Shown piece after piece: positions 12,190-23,771 of a DNA stretch of 64,000 nucleotides. Numbering within the stretch: position 1 is the stretch's first letter; every line of letters begins with the position of its first letter. The notes under the pieces were generated by a model, which worked only from the letters and a program-made list of their open reading frames with translations, did no database searches and was not told where the DNA came from. The translations under genes and the position numbers were made by a program. The stretch comes from Saccharum officinarum (lineage: Eukaryota > Streptophyta > Magnoliopsida > Poales > Poaceae). Location of the stretch: assembly GCA_020631735.1 (NCBI GenBank), contig CM036221.1, forward strand, positions 8,537,381 through 8,601,380, given 5' to 3'.

Positions 12190-13700
12190 TTTCTTTTTTT
12201 CTTTCTTGTTTTTCTTTTTTCTTTTCTTTTCTTTTCTGCAGTTTTTATTCTTCTTTTTATTTTTAAAATATGTCTTTTCCTTGTTCCATGTTTGAGAGGT
12301 GCTTTCCGCGCTTGCCACGCGGCTTCTTTGTTCCTTGTTATTGTGTCTTACTTTTTAATAAATTGTTAGGTTATCAGTAGCTAATTATATTCTTTTTCTT
12401 TTCATTCAAGGTCCGGATTGATTTCGTCTTTTGTTTTCATTCTTTTCTTTTGTTTCTTTTTTACTTTTTGGTCTTTTCATTTACTTTATCATATTTGTTT
12501 CTCTTTTTCTTCTTTATTATTTTACTATAATTAGTTACTTTAATTAATTGTTTTCTCTCCTCTTATTCTTTTTCCTTTTCTCTTAGTCTTTTCATTAATT
12601 TATTTTTTTCTTTTTATTTTTTATTATTATTTTACTTTCTTCTCTTGCTTCTTTTTTTTTGTTTAATTTCTATATTTTCATGATATACATATGATGTTCG
12701 CGCGGTATAAATGTGATGTTCTAAGATATGTTTTCGGATGTTTGCAGTATAAGTAAGATGTTCTGTGATTATATTTAAGTATTCACGCCGTACTTGTGAA
12801 ATGTTCTATGATACATTTTAGGTTATTTAAGTAACATATGTCATGTTCTTTTTTATTTTCCTCTATTACATGTGTTTTCTTTTTGTTAATTCTGTTTTTC
12901 TATATGCCTTGTTGTCTTATTCATATAGTATACATGTGATTTCTATGATATATTTTGAGATGTTTGCGTAGTCTACATATAATGTTCTATGACATATTTC
13001 TTTTTGTTATTTGTGTTTCCTACATGTTTTGTTGTGATAATCACGTATTATGCATGTGATGTTCTATATGATGTATTTTGTGATGTTCATAAGTATACGT
13101 CTAATGTTCTATGATATATTTTATGATGTTCACGTAGTATATATGTGATGTTCTATAATACATTTTGTGATGTTTAAGTAGTATACATGTGATGTTCACA
13201 TAAATTACATGTCATGTTCTATGATTTAAAATATTTATGTAGTATAATTGGGATATTCCAGTATTATCTTTGGGTGCCCATGAGATGTTCTATGTTATAT
13301 TTTAGATTGTTTAAATAGTATCTATGTGATGTTCTGTTTAATTTTCCTCCATTATGTGGATTTATTTCTTTTCTCTTATGATTTGTTCTATTTTTATTAT
13401 TTTTTCTATTTAAGTTATTTTTTCTTTTACTTGGGGATGTTAATGTAATATAAATAGGATGTTTCACGGTTACCTTTGAGTATTCACGTGGTACCGGTAA
13501 AATGTTTTAGGGTATATTTTAGGTTGTTCAATCAGTATCTATGCAATGTTTTTTTGATATATTTTAGGTTGTTTTCCCTTATTTTTCCTCTATAACTTTT
13601 AATTACCATCTTTTTTATTCCATTCTTTTTTATTTTGTTTGATTTGATCTATTATGTAGCTTTTTATATTTCATGATGTGTTACATAAACGCAATTTTTC
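12190..13700. repeat. T-rich tract and degenerate AT-rich array
   Basis: 12190-12680 is a pyrimidine-rich tract (TTTTCTTTT words). From about 12690 to 13560 a degenerate unit of roughly 55-65 bp recurs, built around GATGTTCTATGATATATTTT and GTAGTATACATGTG. No gene. The same array lies at 21510-22380. Confidence 0.7.
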
Positions 13701-14752
13701 CTCTTTTTATATTTCATGAACGCGATCCACTAACCAGTGCCTGACTACAGGATTCAGGCGCTTTGCCTGGTGCCGAAAACACCCGGCAAAGGCTACTTTG
13801 CACTCGGCAAAGCCTTTGCCGGGTGCAGCACCCGGCAAAGAGCCGCCGGCAAAAAATCAGCCGGCAAAGATTTTTTCGCCGGGTGCTTTTTATTGGGCAC
13901 CCGGCAAAGAATTTGCCGAGTGCAAACTCGGCACCCGGCAAAGAAAAGTGGCCGTCACGGTGTTAACTCCGTCAGCCCTTGGTTTGCCGGGTGCCATGTC
14001 AGAGGCACCCGGCAAAGATTTTTTAATTTTTTTTTTCAAATTTTCTTTGCCGAGTGCGCTACCGGGAAGGCACCCGGCAAAGATTTTTTTTATTTTTTTT
14101 TATAATTTCTTTGCCGGGTGTCGAACCGCCGGGACACCCGGCAAAGAGTTTTTTTTTTTATTTTTTTAGTATTTTCTTTGCCGAGTGCCCTGTCAGGGCG
14201 GCACCCGGCAAAGATTTTTTTAAAAAAATAAAAAAATCTTTGCCGGGTGCCCTGGCCCTGGCACCCGGCAAAGCTGGGAATCCTGAACATGAGAAATTTC
14301 CAGCTTTGCCGAGTGCCAGGGCCAGGGCACCCGGCAAAGCCTCTAATTTTTTGTATTTTTATTTTTTTATTCTATAATTACAAACACAACATATAAAAGA
14401 TATATATCACATCTGAAACATCACAAACACAATATAGCACATCCATCGCATCACAAACTCAATCCCACATATATATATCACATCGCCAACACAATATCCC
14501 ACATACACGACATCGCAAACATAATAGGTCCAATATCCATCGTCACAAGTCGATAGTCGTTCACAGTGCATCACATGTCCATCAAGCGGTGAAAAAGAGA
14601 TACAAACTAGAGGTGGGGGGAAAACTGAGTGCCTGGTGAAGGAAAAGCGCCGTCGCCTGCTTGCCCCTGAGATGGGTTATTCGAACCCGCCGACGGATGC
14701 TGCATAAAGGACAAGAGATTGCATGTGTTAGAGTAATAATCTAATGAAAGCA

Positions 14753-15530
14753 CTAGTCGAAGCAATTTGGTTTCATACTCACAGGACTAGCTAGAACTGG
14801 CGGCGGTGGAGCGAATTGCGGCACAGGTACACCGTTGACTTGCCCAAAGTTCTGTAGGAACGCCGTAATCTCCGCCAGCTGCTTGGCCTGTCTTTCCCGC
14901 TCGGCCCGCTCGGCCTCTCGTTCCCGCTCGGCCTGCTCGGTCCTTGCCACCAGGTCCCGCAGCTCCTGAGCCATCCTCTCGTTCTCGGCCTGCAACATTT
15001 CAACCCATCTGTTTCAGTGATGCAAAGACAACTAAGTTATGTAAAGATCAATGTACGAAGAGTTAAACGAGACAAACCTGGAGTGCATCGACCCGCTGCT
15101 GTGAAGGGGACGGCCGTCAGCGTATCAATTAATTATGTCAAAAAAGTCAAATGAATGCGATATATTGATCAAAGTTGTGCGAACGAGACTTACCCAGAAC
15201 TCTCTCCTGACCCGCTCTTGCTTGTCTTCATAATCTGCGTCGGGGGCAGATTTGTAGTGGTCCCACGATTTGGCCGGCCCCACAGTCCCTTTGTGCGTGA
15301 CAATGCCGGGGTAATAGTGCCTGCACACAAGCCCCAAGATGTGGTTGGGGTTCCGTGAGTCACCAGGTGACACAACCTGCCAATGCCTGCACAAGTCATT
15401 AACAAACAATATTAGTTTCTCTGACAATTTTCAACAGGTTATATGAAGTAGCTGTGATAAAATCTAAAGTTAGTTACCTGTCCCCCTGGGGGCGGATCAC
15501 TGCACGAGGAGGTTCCCAAAACCTGCAAAA
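14753..15530 (-). pseudogene. CACTA-encoded Ptta/En/Spm-type ORF relic
   Basis: Minus-strand exons read in order. About 15523-15481 encodes WEPPRAVIRPQGD, with donor GTAACT. About 15390-15195 contains GLVCRHYYPGIVTHKG and ends ERVRREFW at a GTAAGT donor. About 15105-15078 encodes QQRVDALQ. About 14997-14783 is an Arg/Glu-rich coiled coil (MAQELRDLVARTEQAERERE) ending in a Pro-rich stretch. This resembles the plant Ptta/En/Spm (Transposase_24-like) proteins carried by grass CACTA elements beside TNP2; that assignment is from pattern memory. The gene looks truncated and its partners are absent. It is convergent with the captured NAC gene. Confidence 0.55.
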
Positions 15531-16032
15531 AACATGGCACGAAGGCCAACAACCACATATATATCAAACATGGCACGAAGGCCAACATATATGTGAATCG
15601 AATTCACTGATAATGATACAAACATTCACCCTATGCCGGCCAAGTATAGTAGCTATACTCATATGCATTTTTAGATTTACTACTAAACACTCTTCCCGTG
15701 GCCTACCAAGTATCAACTCCATCATCCACTAGGTGAAGAATTTACCTATTTAGTTAATCGAAAAAATTATTAGGGGCTACAAAAGTGAAAGTACACCAGT
15801 AGCTACATGTGCCAATTAACATATCAGAAAAGTAACTCATGGATTCTGAAAAGAAGAGTATGCTATTTGAACTGAACCGAGCGGATTATTTATCTAGCGG
15901 CTGCCAGGCAAGCCAGCCGCCTTTCGAAACCAAACCGAGCACGAGGGAGCAGACGCGGTCTCGGGAACCTGGTACGACGAGCGAGCAACCCCATCTATCC
16001 AGCCGTTGGGAATTTCTGTGAAGAGGAGGGGG

Positions 16033-16838
16033 ATGGCAATGGTGGCTGCGGCGGAGGGGAGCGGGCGGAGCCGGAGGGACGCCGAGGCGGAGCTCAACCT
16101 GCCGCCGGGGTTCCGGTTCCACCCCACCGACGAGGAGCTCGTGGTGTACTACCTCTGCAGGAAGGTGGCGCGGCAGCAGCTGCCCGTGCCCATCATCGCC
16201 GAGGTCGATCTTTACAAGTTCGATCCGTGGGATCTGCCCGGTGCGTGCTCTTCTTCCCCTGTTTCGGCGTCTTTTTCTTGCTCTGCTTTCCTCTGTTCTT
16301 TCCCTTTTTCTTTATTTATCAACAAAATATCTTCTCGTTTTTACTAAAAAGACAATCTTTAATTCTGTCGTGGATCCATTCATCCAAATCCAAATCCTGG
16401 ATGTCATTTTTGACCTCGGTTCTGTGCTGCTCTGATCCTTCAGAGAAGGCGCTGTTCGGCCGCAAGGAGTGGTACTTCTTCACGCCGCGGGACCGCAAGT
16501 ACCCGAACGGCTCGCGCCCCAACCGCGCCGCCGGGAGGGGGTACTGGAAGGCCACAGGGGCTGACAAGCCGATCGCGCCCAAGGGCAGCGGCAGGGTGGC
16601 GGGGATCAAGAAGGCGCTTGTGTTCTACTCCGGCAAGGCGCCCAGGGGCGTCAAGACAGACTGGATCATGCACGAGTACCGCCTCGCCGACGCGGACCGA
16701 GCACCGAGCAAGAAGGGCTCGCAGAAGCCAGTGTTTCTAGTGGAATCGAAGGCACAATCAAAAAGGGTCAAGCAAGCAGGGACGAGAAACAAACCTCCGT
16801 CGATGTCTCCACTCAGATCTGCGACCGCTCGTGTCTGA
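16033..16838 (+). CDS. NAC-domain transcription factor fragment captured in a CACTA
   Basis: NAC proteins are plant transcription factors with an N-terminal DNA-binding domain and a C-terminal activation region. The two exons, 16033-16240 and 16444-16838, are joined by a GT-AG intron at the position usual for NAC genes (after FDPWDLP). They give 603 nt, 200 aa. Subdomain A ([19 protein letters not shown], about residues 24-42), C ([19 protein letters not shown] and [13 protein letters not shown]) and D ([20 protein letters not shown], then IMHEYRL) are intact. The sequence is closest to the ATAF/SNAC stress group. After KKGSQK (about residue 170) homology stops: the expected subdomain E start and the whole activation region are replaced by about 30 unrelated residues. 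The ATG at 16033 is the first in frame. The gene kept its intron, so capture was from DNA. Whether it is expressed is unknown; if it is, it would be a DNA-binding protein without an activator. Confidence 0.85.
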
Positions 16839-17239
16839 TCTGCGGCGGGCGGCAGCGCGTGGGCGAGCGCCGGTGCGCGGGCGGCTGCCGGGGACGGGGC
16901 GGGCAGGGAGAGTGACTGAGTGAGGATGGGGTGTTGGGCCGGCTATTTGGGCTTTTAGGTTAGAACCTTTGCCGGGTGCCGGGCCCAAAGGCACCCGGCA
17001 AAGATTTTTTTTATTTTTTTAATTTTCTTTGCCGGGTGTCCCTGACCTGGCACCCGGCAAAGATTTTTTTTATTTTTTTAATTTTCTTTGCCGGGTGTCC
17101 CTGACCTGGCACCCGGCAAAGATTTTTTTATTTTTTTTTAAAAATTTCTTTGCCGGGTGCCGCCTAACCTGGCACCCGGCAAAGATTTTTTTATTTTTTT
17201 TAAAAAATTTCTTTGCCGGGTGCCTCCTGACCTGGCACC

Positions 17240-18245
17240 CGGCAAAGGCTTCTTTGCCGGGGGCCCAGTCTGACACCCGGCAAATTATTATTTATTTTTT
17301 TTGTTTTTTTGGCCCCATTTTTTGTGGGGCCTTGCTACAGTAAATAAATCCCTATTTTAAAATTTGAGACAATTTTGAGTTTTTTAACTATATTTTCTTA
17401 ATTTTTTTCGTTTCATTGAATTTTTGCGACTATTCTAAATTTGAATTGCGGGTACATGAAATAATGGAATTTGGTTATTCAAAAAATGGTATTCATGATA
17501 TTTAGGGTATGTCGAGGCTGTATGCAGGAAGTGGCATGAATTTTCGCGCATCATATTGTCGTAACACGACGATGTACTCATGGGAAAAGTGTATTTAAAT
17601 TATATAAAATCCAAACGAAGTCTGAAAATCACGAAACTTGTCGATGTGTCTTGTTGTTGCATGTGGAGGCCGTGGTAAAAAATTCAAAAAGTTTCTAGCA
17701 AGTTGTGACCTCGGATACCTAAAACTCAGACATCTCCACGTGTGATCACATGTTATTGCAAGTGGATGATGTCTGGGTTTTAGGCATCCGACGTCGCAAC
17801 TTGCTCAAAACTTTCTCAATTTTTTACCACGGCCTCCAAATGCAATAACAAGAAACCTCGACAAGGTTCGTGATTTTCGGACTTCATTTGGATTTTATAT
17901 AATTTAAATAAACTTTCCCCGCAATTACCTCATCATGTTACGACAACATGATGGTCGTAATTTAATGCGAGTTTCTAGATACGGCGTCATCATACGCCAA
18001 ACATCATGAATATCATTTTTAGAATGACCGAATTTCATTATTTCATGTACCTGCAGTTCAAATTTATAGTAGTCGAAAAAATTCAAGTGAATGAAAATAA
18101 TTAAAGAAATATAGTATAAAAAGTAAAAAATGTCTCAAATTTTGATATGGAGTTATAATTAATGTACCAAGGTCGCAGAAAAAAAATGAGGCCAAAAACA
18201 CAAAAAAAAAATTATAATTTGCCGGGTGCCAAACCTGGCCCCGGC
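17240..18245. repeat. Large inverted repeat (hairpin), arms about 500 bp
   Basis: 17240-17740 and the reverse complement of 17765-18245 match along almost their whole length. Shared landmarks are GGTACATGAAATAATG, TTTAAATTATATAAAATCC, GAGGCCGTGGTAAAAAATT and GCCTAAAAC. The short loop lies around 17742-17765. The arms start and end in the TTTGCCGGG subterminal motif, so the right part of the CACTA is a near-perfect foldback with moderate divergence between arms. Confidence 0.85.
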
Positions 18246-18622
18246 AAAGAAGCCTTTGCCGGGTGCCATCTCAGGAGGCACCCGGCAAAGAAATTTTTTT
18301 AAAAAAATAAAAAAAATCTTTGCCGGGTGCCTAATGGCGTGGCACCCGGCAAAGGCTGACGGCAGGTGGGCACCGTCACGCCGGCCACCTTTGCCGGCGA
18401 CCATATTTTGCCGGGTTCCCGGCACCCGGCAAAGACCAATTTTTGCCGACGGCTGTAATTTGCCGGGTGCCTAGCACCCGGCAAAGGCTGGTTTGCCGGA
18501 GGCCTTTCTTTGCCGGGTGTCGCCAGGTCTGGCACCCGGCAAAGAATGACTTTGCCGGGTGCCCGATAAAAAACACCCGGCAAATTATTTTACACCCGGC
18601 AAATTAGTTGTTTCCTGTAGTG

Positions 18623-21600
18623 TAATTGTCGATCCGTTTCCATCTATTCTATCCAGTGTAGCATATATAAACGGATCGAAACGAGACCTATGGAAAATGT
18701 ATCTACTAGAAAAGACAAAACTTCTTATAATTTAGGACAAAGAGAGTAATTGCAAACGACCAAGCACACAAGAGCTAGCACCAAACATTCTAATAAACTT
18801 CTGAAATAATATATAATCTATATACTCACCTTGCTGTGAGATTAAATTTGAGCAGAGAGAGACCAGCAGCCGCAATGCTCACGATTGGATCGCTGGCTAT
18901 TAGTATCACCATGATGGTCATTGGTATGGTATGGTCTGTTATTTATATAGATTGTGGACCAGTATAGGGAATACCAGATGTGGACCAAGCCAATACCAAA
19001 TTTGAACGGTACGTGTTTAATTTCTGTATCAAATGTCGATGATCGTGCATATAATACAGAATATCGTATCTTGAGAGTGGCGGAGTCATTGGTATGCATA
19101 TGGTCCGTTATTTATATAGGCTGTGATCCAGTAGCCAATACCAAATTTAAATGGCATGTTTAATTTCTGGATCAATGTCGATGATCATTATTTATATATG
19201 CTGTGCACCAGTAGCCAGTACCAAATTTGAACGGTACTTGTTTAATTTCTGTATCGATGTCGATGATCGTGTATACATCGTATCTACAGTAGCGGAGGGA
19301 AGGGACCATGGCCCCCCTATGGATGGATCAAAATTTCAACAAGTATTTAATTACCACTAATTTTTTATATACAGATATAATAATTTATAAGCTAGTAATG
19401 TATGAGGATACGTTAAATGATGAGTGCTAAACCCAAATATTCCCTCTATTTCAAATTATAATTTACTTAACTTTGAGTAAATTTATATAAAAAAAGTATG
19501 AACGTTTACAATATCAACTTAGGCCTGTTTGCATGTAAAGTATTTTTTTGAAGATTTTGAAAAATATCGTGATTTTATGAAATATACTTTGGTTTTAGAG
19601 CGATACCAAGTGTTTGGATGTAATAAACTCCGTGGTTGTCAAAACCATAGCATTCATAAAACTGTAGTTTTTTCGGAGTTTATAAAGGGTTTGTTTTGAT
19701 CCAACCTACACTAGGACACAATGCGCCGACACCTTGTCTTGTTGACACCTTCAGTATTCACGGAGCTTTCTCCATCCGGCCACGAGCTGACAATTTTTTT
19801 TTAGAAAACCGGGTTTGTATTTTACATAAAGATTTTGGTGATTACAGTCCAAATCTTACAAGAACACCCATGAAAGAAAAGAAAATTACAATCCGGTCCT
19901 TGTGAACTCCTCATGGTCTGCCTCGCCATTGGCGGCCAGAGCACACTGCTTGAAGCCGACCTCCTCTCCGGCGAAGAAACACTATTTTTTTTGTTACCGT
20001 CTTGTGCAACACGTCGATCCCGACCTGCATTGTAACCGCTGAACGACCCGACTGGAAAAGATGGCCGTTAGCCATCACATCGTTGGACACCGAGGAATCT
20101 AACGCCTCAAGGAGTAGAGCTCCCAGCTCACCGGACGCCGACGAAACCCGAAGGGGAACTGAACCACCAAAGAAGGTGGGGAGCAAAGCCCAATCCAGTC
20201 TCTCGCCGAGTTGGTAGCCAAATCCACCAGAACTACTTCAAACATCTGACACCATGTCATAGCTTGCGAGACCAGCATCGCCGTTGATGCCGTGGGCTTC
20301 GACGGCACAGAAAAACATCCAGAGGAGTTAGTCACCAATGCATAAAAAAACAACTATAGCATACCCATCGATACCGAATCCTCCGCAAAGAAAGCCATCA
20401 GCAAGCACCATGCACATCCCAGCCACAACCAAATCCCACTCACCACCAACACCAGCAACAGCAACGGTAGAGGAGCTCGGGTGGAAGCAGAAGATCTCAC
20501 CGTCCATTCCATATAGAGGTTGAAGAATGACGGCAGCAGACAAATCCCCAATCAGGCTTACCATCATGGGGAGATTTATTCTGAGCTTCCCACTCTCTTC
20601 TCCGAAGAACACATCATAGGTAGCAGCATCGCCGGAGAAGAAACAGGAACAGTAGAGAAGCCCATCCGAGCATCCGAACATGGAAAAATCTCTCCTACTC
20701 CAGCTAGATTTAGACCAGAAGAAGAGAGTATATACACTGGCCACCGGATCCGCAGCTCCCTGTCATCTCCGGCAGCAACGAGGCCGCCAGAAACGACGGG
20801 GAGCCAGCAGAAACAGCGCCGGAAGGCAGCAAATCGCCTGCGAGTCGCCCTTTTCTACTGTAGCAAGGGGAGAGAAGGCGAAAGAAGCAACTGGAAGATC
20901 TCGACTCGCCACGCGCTGACACCTTGCGAGCGAGGGAAGCCAGAGTTTCCAGCTGGCCCAGCTGGCCCAGACACCTTGCTGACACCTTCAGTATTCACGG
21001 AGCTTTCTCTTTTCTTTTTTCTTTCTTGTTTTTCTTTTTTCTTTTCTTTTCTTTTCTGCAGTTTTTATTCTTCTTTTTATTTTTAAAATATGTCTTTTCC
21101 TTGTTCCATGTTTGAGAGGTGCTTTCCGCGCTTGCCACGCGGCTTCTTTGTTCCTTGTTATTGTGTCTTACTTTTTAATAAATTGTTAGGTTATCAGTAG
21201 CTAATTATATTCTTTTTCTTTTCATTCAAGGTCCGGATTGATTTCGTCTTTTGTTTTCATTCTTTTCTTTTGTTTCTTTTTTACTTTTTGGTCTTTTCAT
21301 TTACTTTATCATATTTGTTTCTCTTTTTCTTCTTTATTATTTTACTATAATTAGTTACTTTAATTAATTGTTTTCTCTCCTCTTATTCTTTTTCCTTTTC
21401 TCTTAGTCTTTTCATTAATTTATTTTTTTCTTTTTATTTTTTATTATTATTTTACTTTCTTCTCTTGCTTCTTTTTTTTGTTTAATTTCTATATTTTCAT
21501 GATATACATATGATGTTGGCGCGGTATAAATGTGATGTTCTAAGATATGTTTTCGGATGTTTGCAGTATAAGTAAGATGTTCTGTGATTATATTTAAGTA

Positions 21601-22566
21601 TTCACGCCGTACTTGTGAAATGTTCTATGATACATTTTAGGTTATTTAAGTAACATATGTCATGTTCTTTTTTATTTTCCTCTATTACATGTGTTTTCTT
21701 TTTGTTAATTCTGTTTTTCTATATGCCTTGTTGTCTTATTCATATAGTATACATGTGATTTCTATGATATATTTTGAGATGTTTGCGTAGTCTACATATA
21801 ATGTTCTATGACATATTTCTTTTTGTTATTTGTGTTTCCTACATGTTTTGTTGTGATAATCACGTATTATGCATGTGATGTTCTATATGATGTATTTTGT
21901 GATGTTCATAAGTATACGTCTAATGTTCTATGATATATTTTATGATGTTCACGTAGTATATATGTGATGTTCTATAATACATTTTGTGATGTTTAAGTAG
22001 TATACATGTGATGTTCACATAAATTACATGTCATGTTCTATGATTTAAAATATTTATGTAGTATAATTGGGATATTCCAGTATTATCTTTGGGTGCCCAT
22101 GAGATGTTCTATGTTATATTTTAGATTGTTTAAATAGTATCTATGTGATGTTCTGTTTAATTTTCCTCCATTATGTGGATTTATTTCTTTTCTCTTATGA
22201 TTTGTTCTATTTTTATTATTTTTTCTATTTAAGTTATTTTTTCTTTTACTTGGGGATGTTAATGTAATATAAATAGGATGTTTCACGGTTACCTTTGAGT
22301 ATTCACGTGGTACCGGTAAAATGTTTTAGGGTATATTTTAGGTTGTTCAATCAGTATCTATGCAATGTTTTTTTGATATATTTTAGGTTGTTTTCCCTTA
22401 TTTTTCCTCTATAACTTTTAATTACCATCTTTTTTATTCCATTCTTTTTTATTTTGTTTGATTTGATCTATTATGTAGCTTTTTATATTTCATGATGTGT
22501 TACATAAACGCAATTTTTCCTCTTTTTATATTTCATGAACGCGATCCACTAACCAGTGCCTGACTA
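18623..22566. repeat. 3.94-kb duplicated block, copy 2
   Basis: Same content and orientation as 9802-13747. It starts immediately after the CACTA right end (TAGTG|TAATTG) and ends at CCTGACTA, here followed by AAGGTCGCG, the intron 2 sequence of a second cytochrome b5. It therefore carries a second copy of the triplicated promoter (18926-19281, minus) whose downstream gene is absent and replaced by the CACTA, and a second copy of the 30-bp-repeat-flanked insert. Confidence 0.95.
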
Positions 22567-23280
22567 AGGTCGCGAAAGATATGCTGTAACATACAATCCA
22601 TTTGAACCTTATATAGGCAAGGATGCGACTGATGATTTCGAGGATGTTGGGCACAGCAACACTGCCCGTGCGATGATGGATGAGTACTTGGTGGGTGGAA
22701 TCGATGCCTCAACGATCCCTTCTAGGACGAAGTATGTCCCCCCAAAGCAACCGCAGTACAACCAGGACAAGACCCCCGAGTTTGTTATCAAGATCCTCCA
22801 GTTTTTGGTTCCCCTTGCAATCCTGGGCTTGGCTGTTGCCGTTAGGATGTACACCAAGTCGGAGTCTGCTTAGCTTTGTTGCCCTTGCGCCCCTCGGGAG
22901 TCGGGATTGTAAGAGTCGAACTTGTCGATTTGTCGAATAAGCTAGCAAGAGTTTTGTGAGGTTTTATTACATGTGTAACTTGTCATGAAATTCATCGAAT
23001 TTTCTGAGCTGCTGTGGATTGTGTGGTCCTTGGATGTCCATTTTGTGCTTAAAAGTGTGATCGGAATGCATTGTACTTAACTAGATGTCCATGTGTAACT
23101 AGATTCAGTTGAGTAGGTAACTCTGCACATTTCAAAATTCTATAAGGTCGCTGTTTGTTTCAAACCAGCAGCTATCAGCTGTTCCCTCTTGGTTTGTTGA
23201 GTTGGCTGCTGTCAGTTTCACAAGCCAATATTGTACCGTCAGTTCTGATTATCTGAGTTTATTTATCTGACAATAATATG
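22547..23280 (+). pseudogene. Orphan last exon of a second cytochrome b5 gene
   Basis: 22617-22873 is the same 257-bp terminal exon as 6140-6396, with an intact acceptor (ATATAG|GC), open frame, stop, and homologous 3' UTR to about 23280. Homology upstream stops within intron 2 at about 22547, where the duplicated block begins. Exons 1-2, with the HPGG haem motif, are missing. By hand I count 15 differences in the exon: 13 synonymous and two replacing (GEID to GGID; PHYNQ to PQYNQ). That pattern fits long purifying selection before, or despite, loss of the 5' part. It could be a truncated paralogue or, less likely, an alternative terminal exon of the gene at 4131. Confidence 0.88.
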
Positions 23281-23771
23281 ACAAGCGGGTTATATAGTAG
23301 CTGGACTATGTTTGCAAAGAAAAGTATCAAATTATGCTGCATCCTTGTAGAATTTAATAACACCAATAAATGGAAATTTGATATCCAGATCGGCGATACA
23401 CGCAAATTGCCAACTTGCAGATGTTTGTGTTTTATAAAGACCAGAGTAGGAGTATATACTATCAATCGATAGATACAGATTTCTTGTAAATTATCAGCTG
23501 CAAGGTTTGAAATAATATCTTCTTGATACGAGGCTCTATTTATGTACTAACACCTAATAATAGGCACTAAAATATTGTTTTAGTTGACACGATGACTGCT
23601 ATAGTATTGATATGATCAACTGTGCATTTTGCTTGCTTAACTAAATCACACAGAGCTACTGTCCTTCCATTTTTATTATTATATAAAAAAGAGTAAAATC
23701 TTACTGCAACTTCCGAATACTAACCCCACTTTCCGGTGAATAAAAAATACATGTGGATGATTTATAATCTA

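Larger units (their letters stand above)
9802..13747. repeat. 3.94-kb duplicated block, copy 1
   Basis: Near-identical to 18623-22566. I see one substitution (12699 C versus 21518 G) and about five 1-2-bp homopolymer indels. It starts at TAATTGTCGATCC inside the 5' region of the MEG-like gene and ends at CCTGACTA, where the CACTA sequence begins. It contains the triplicated promoter, a GC-rich insert, a T-rich tract and an AT-rich degenerate array. No convincing gene lies inside it. Confidence 0.95.
13744..18622. mobile_element. CACTA transposon with captured gene (Pack-CACTA)
   Basis: Right end CCTGTAGTG (18614-18622) is the inverse of the left ACTACAGGA. The left terminal C is missing because the junction sits directly on the ACTA of the flanking block. 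Both ends carry arrays of the subterminal motif TTTGCCGGGTGC, mostly as palindromic pairs around a short unique core (13786-14345, 16970-17285 and 18220-18600). The 4.88-kb interior holds a minus-strand element-encoded ORF relic (14753-15530), a plus-strand NAC gene (16033-16838) and a large inverted repeat. No TNP2-type transposase is seen, so it is non-autonomous. No matching 3-bp target duplication flanks it as assembled (see findings). Confidence 0.92.

Noticed and set aside
13737..14377. Long overlapping frames across the CACTA ends (for example 13798-14169), rich in repeats like APGKDFF or HPAKKFF
   Set aside because: They only reflect the GC-rich subterminal repeats read in several frames on both strands.
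16006..16032. Upstream extension of the NAC protein
   Set aside because: It would start at TTG; the first ATG in frame is 16033 and nothing in the family supports the extension.
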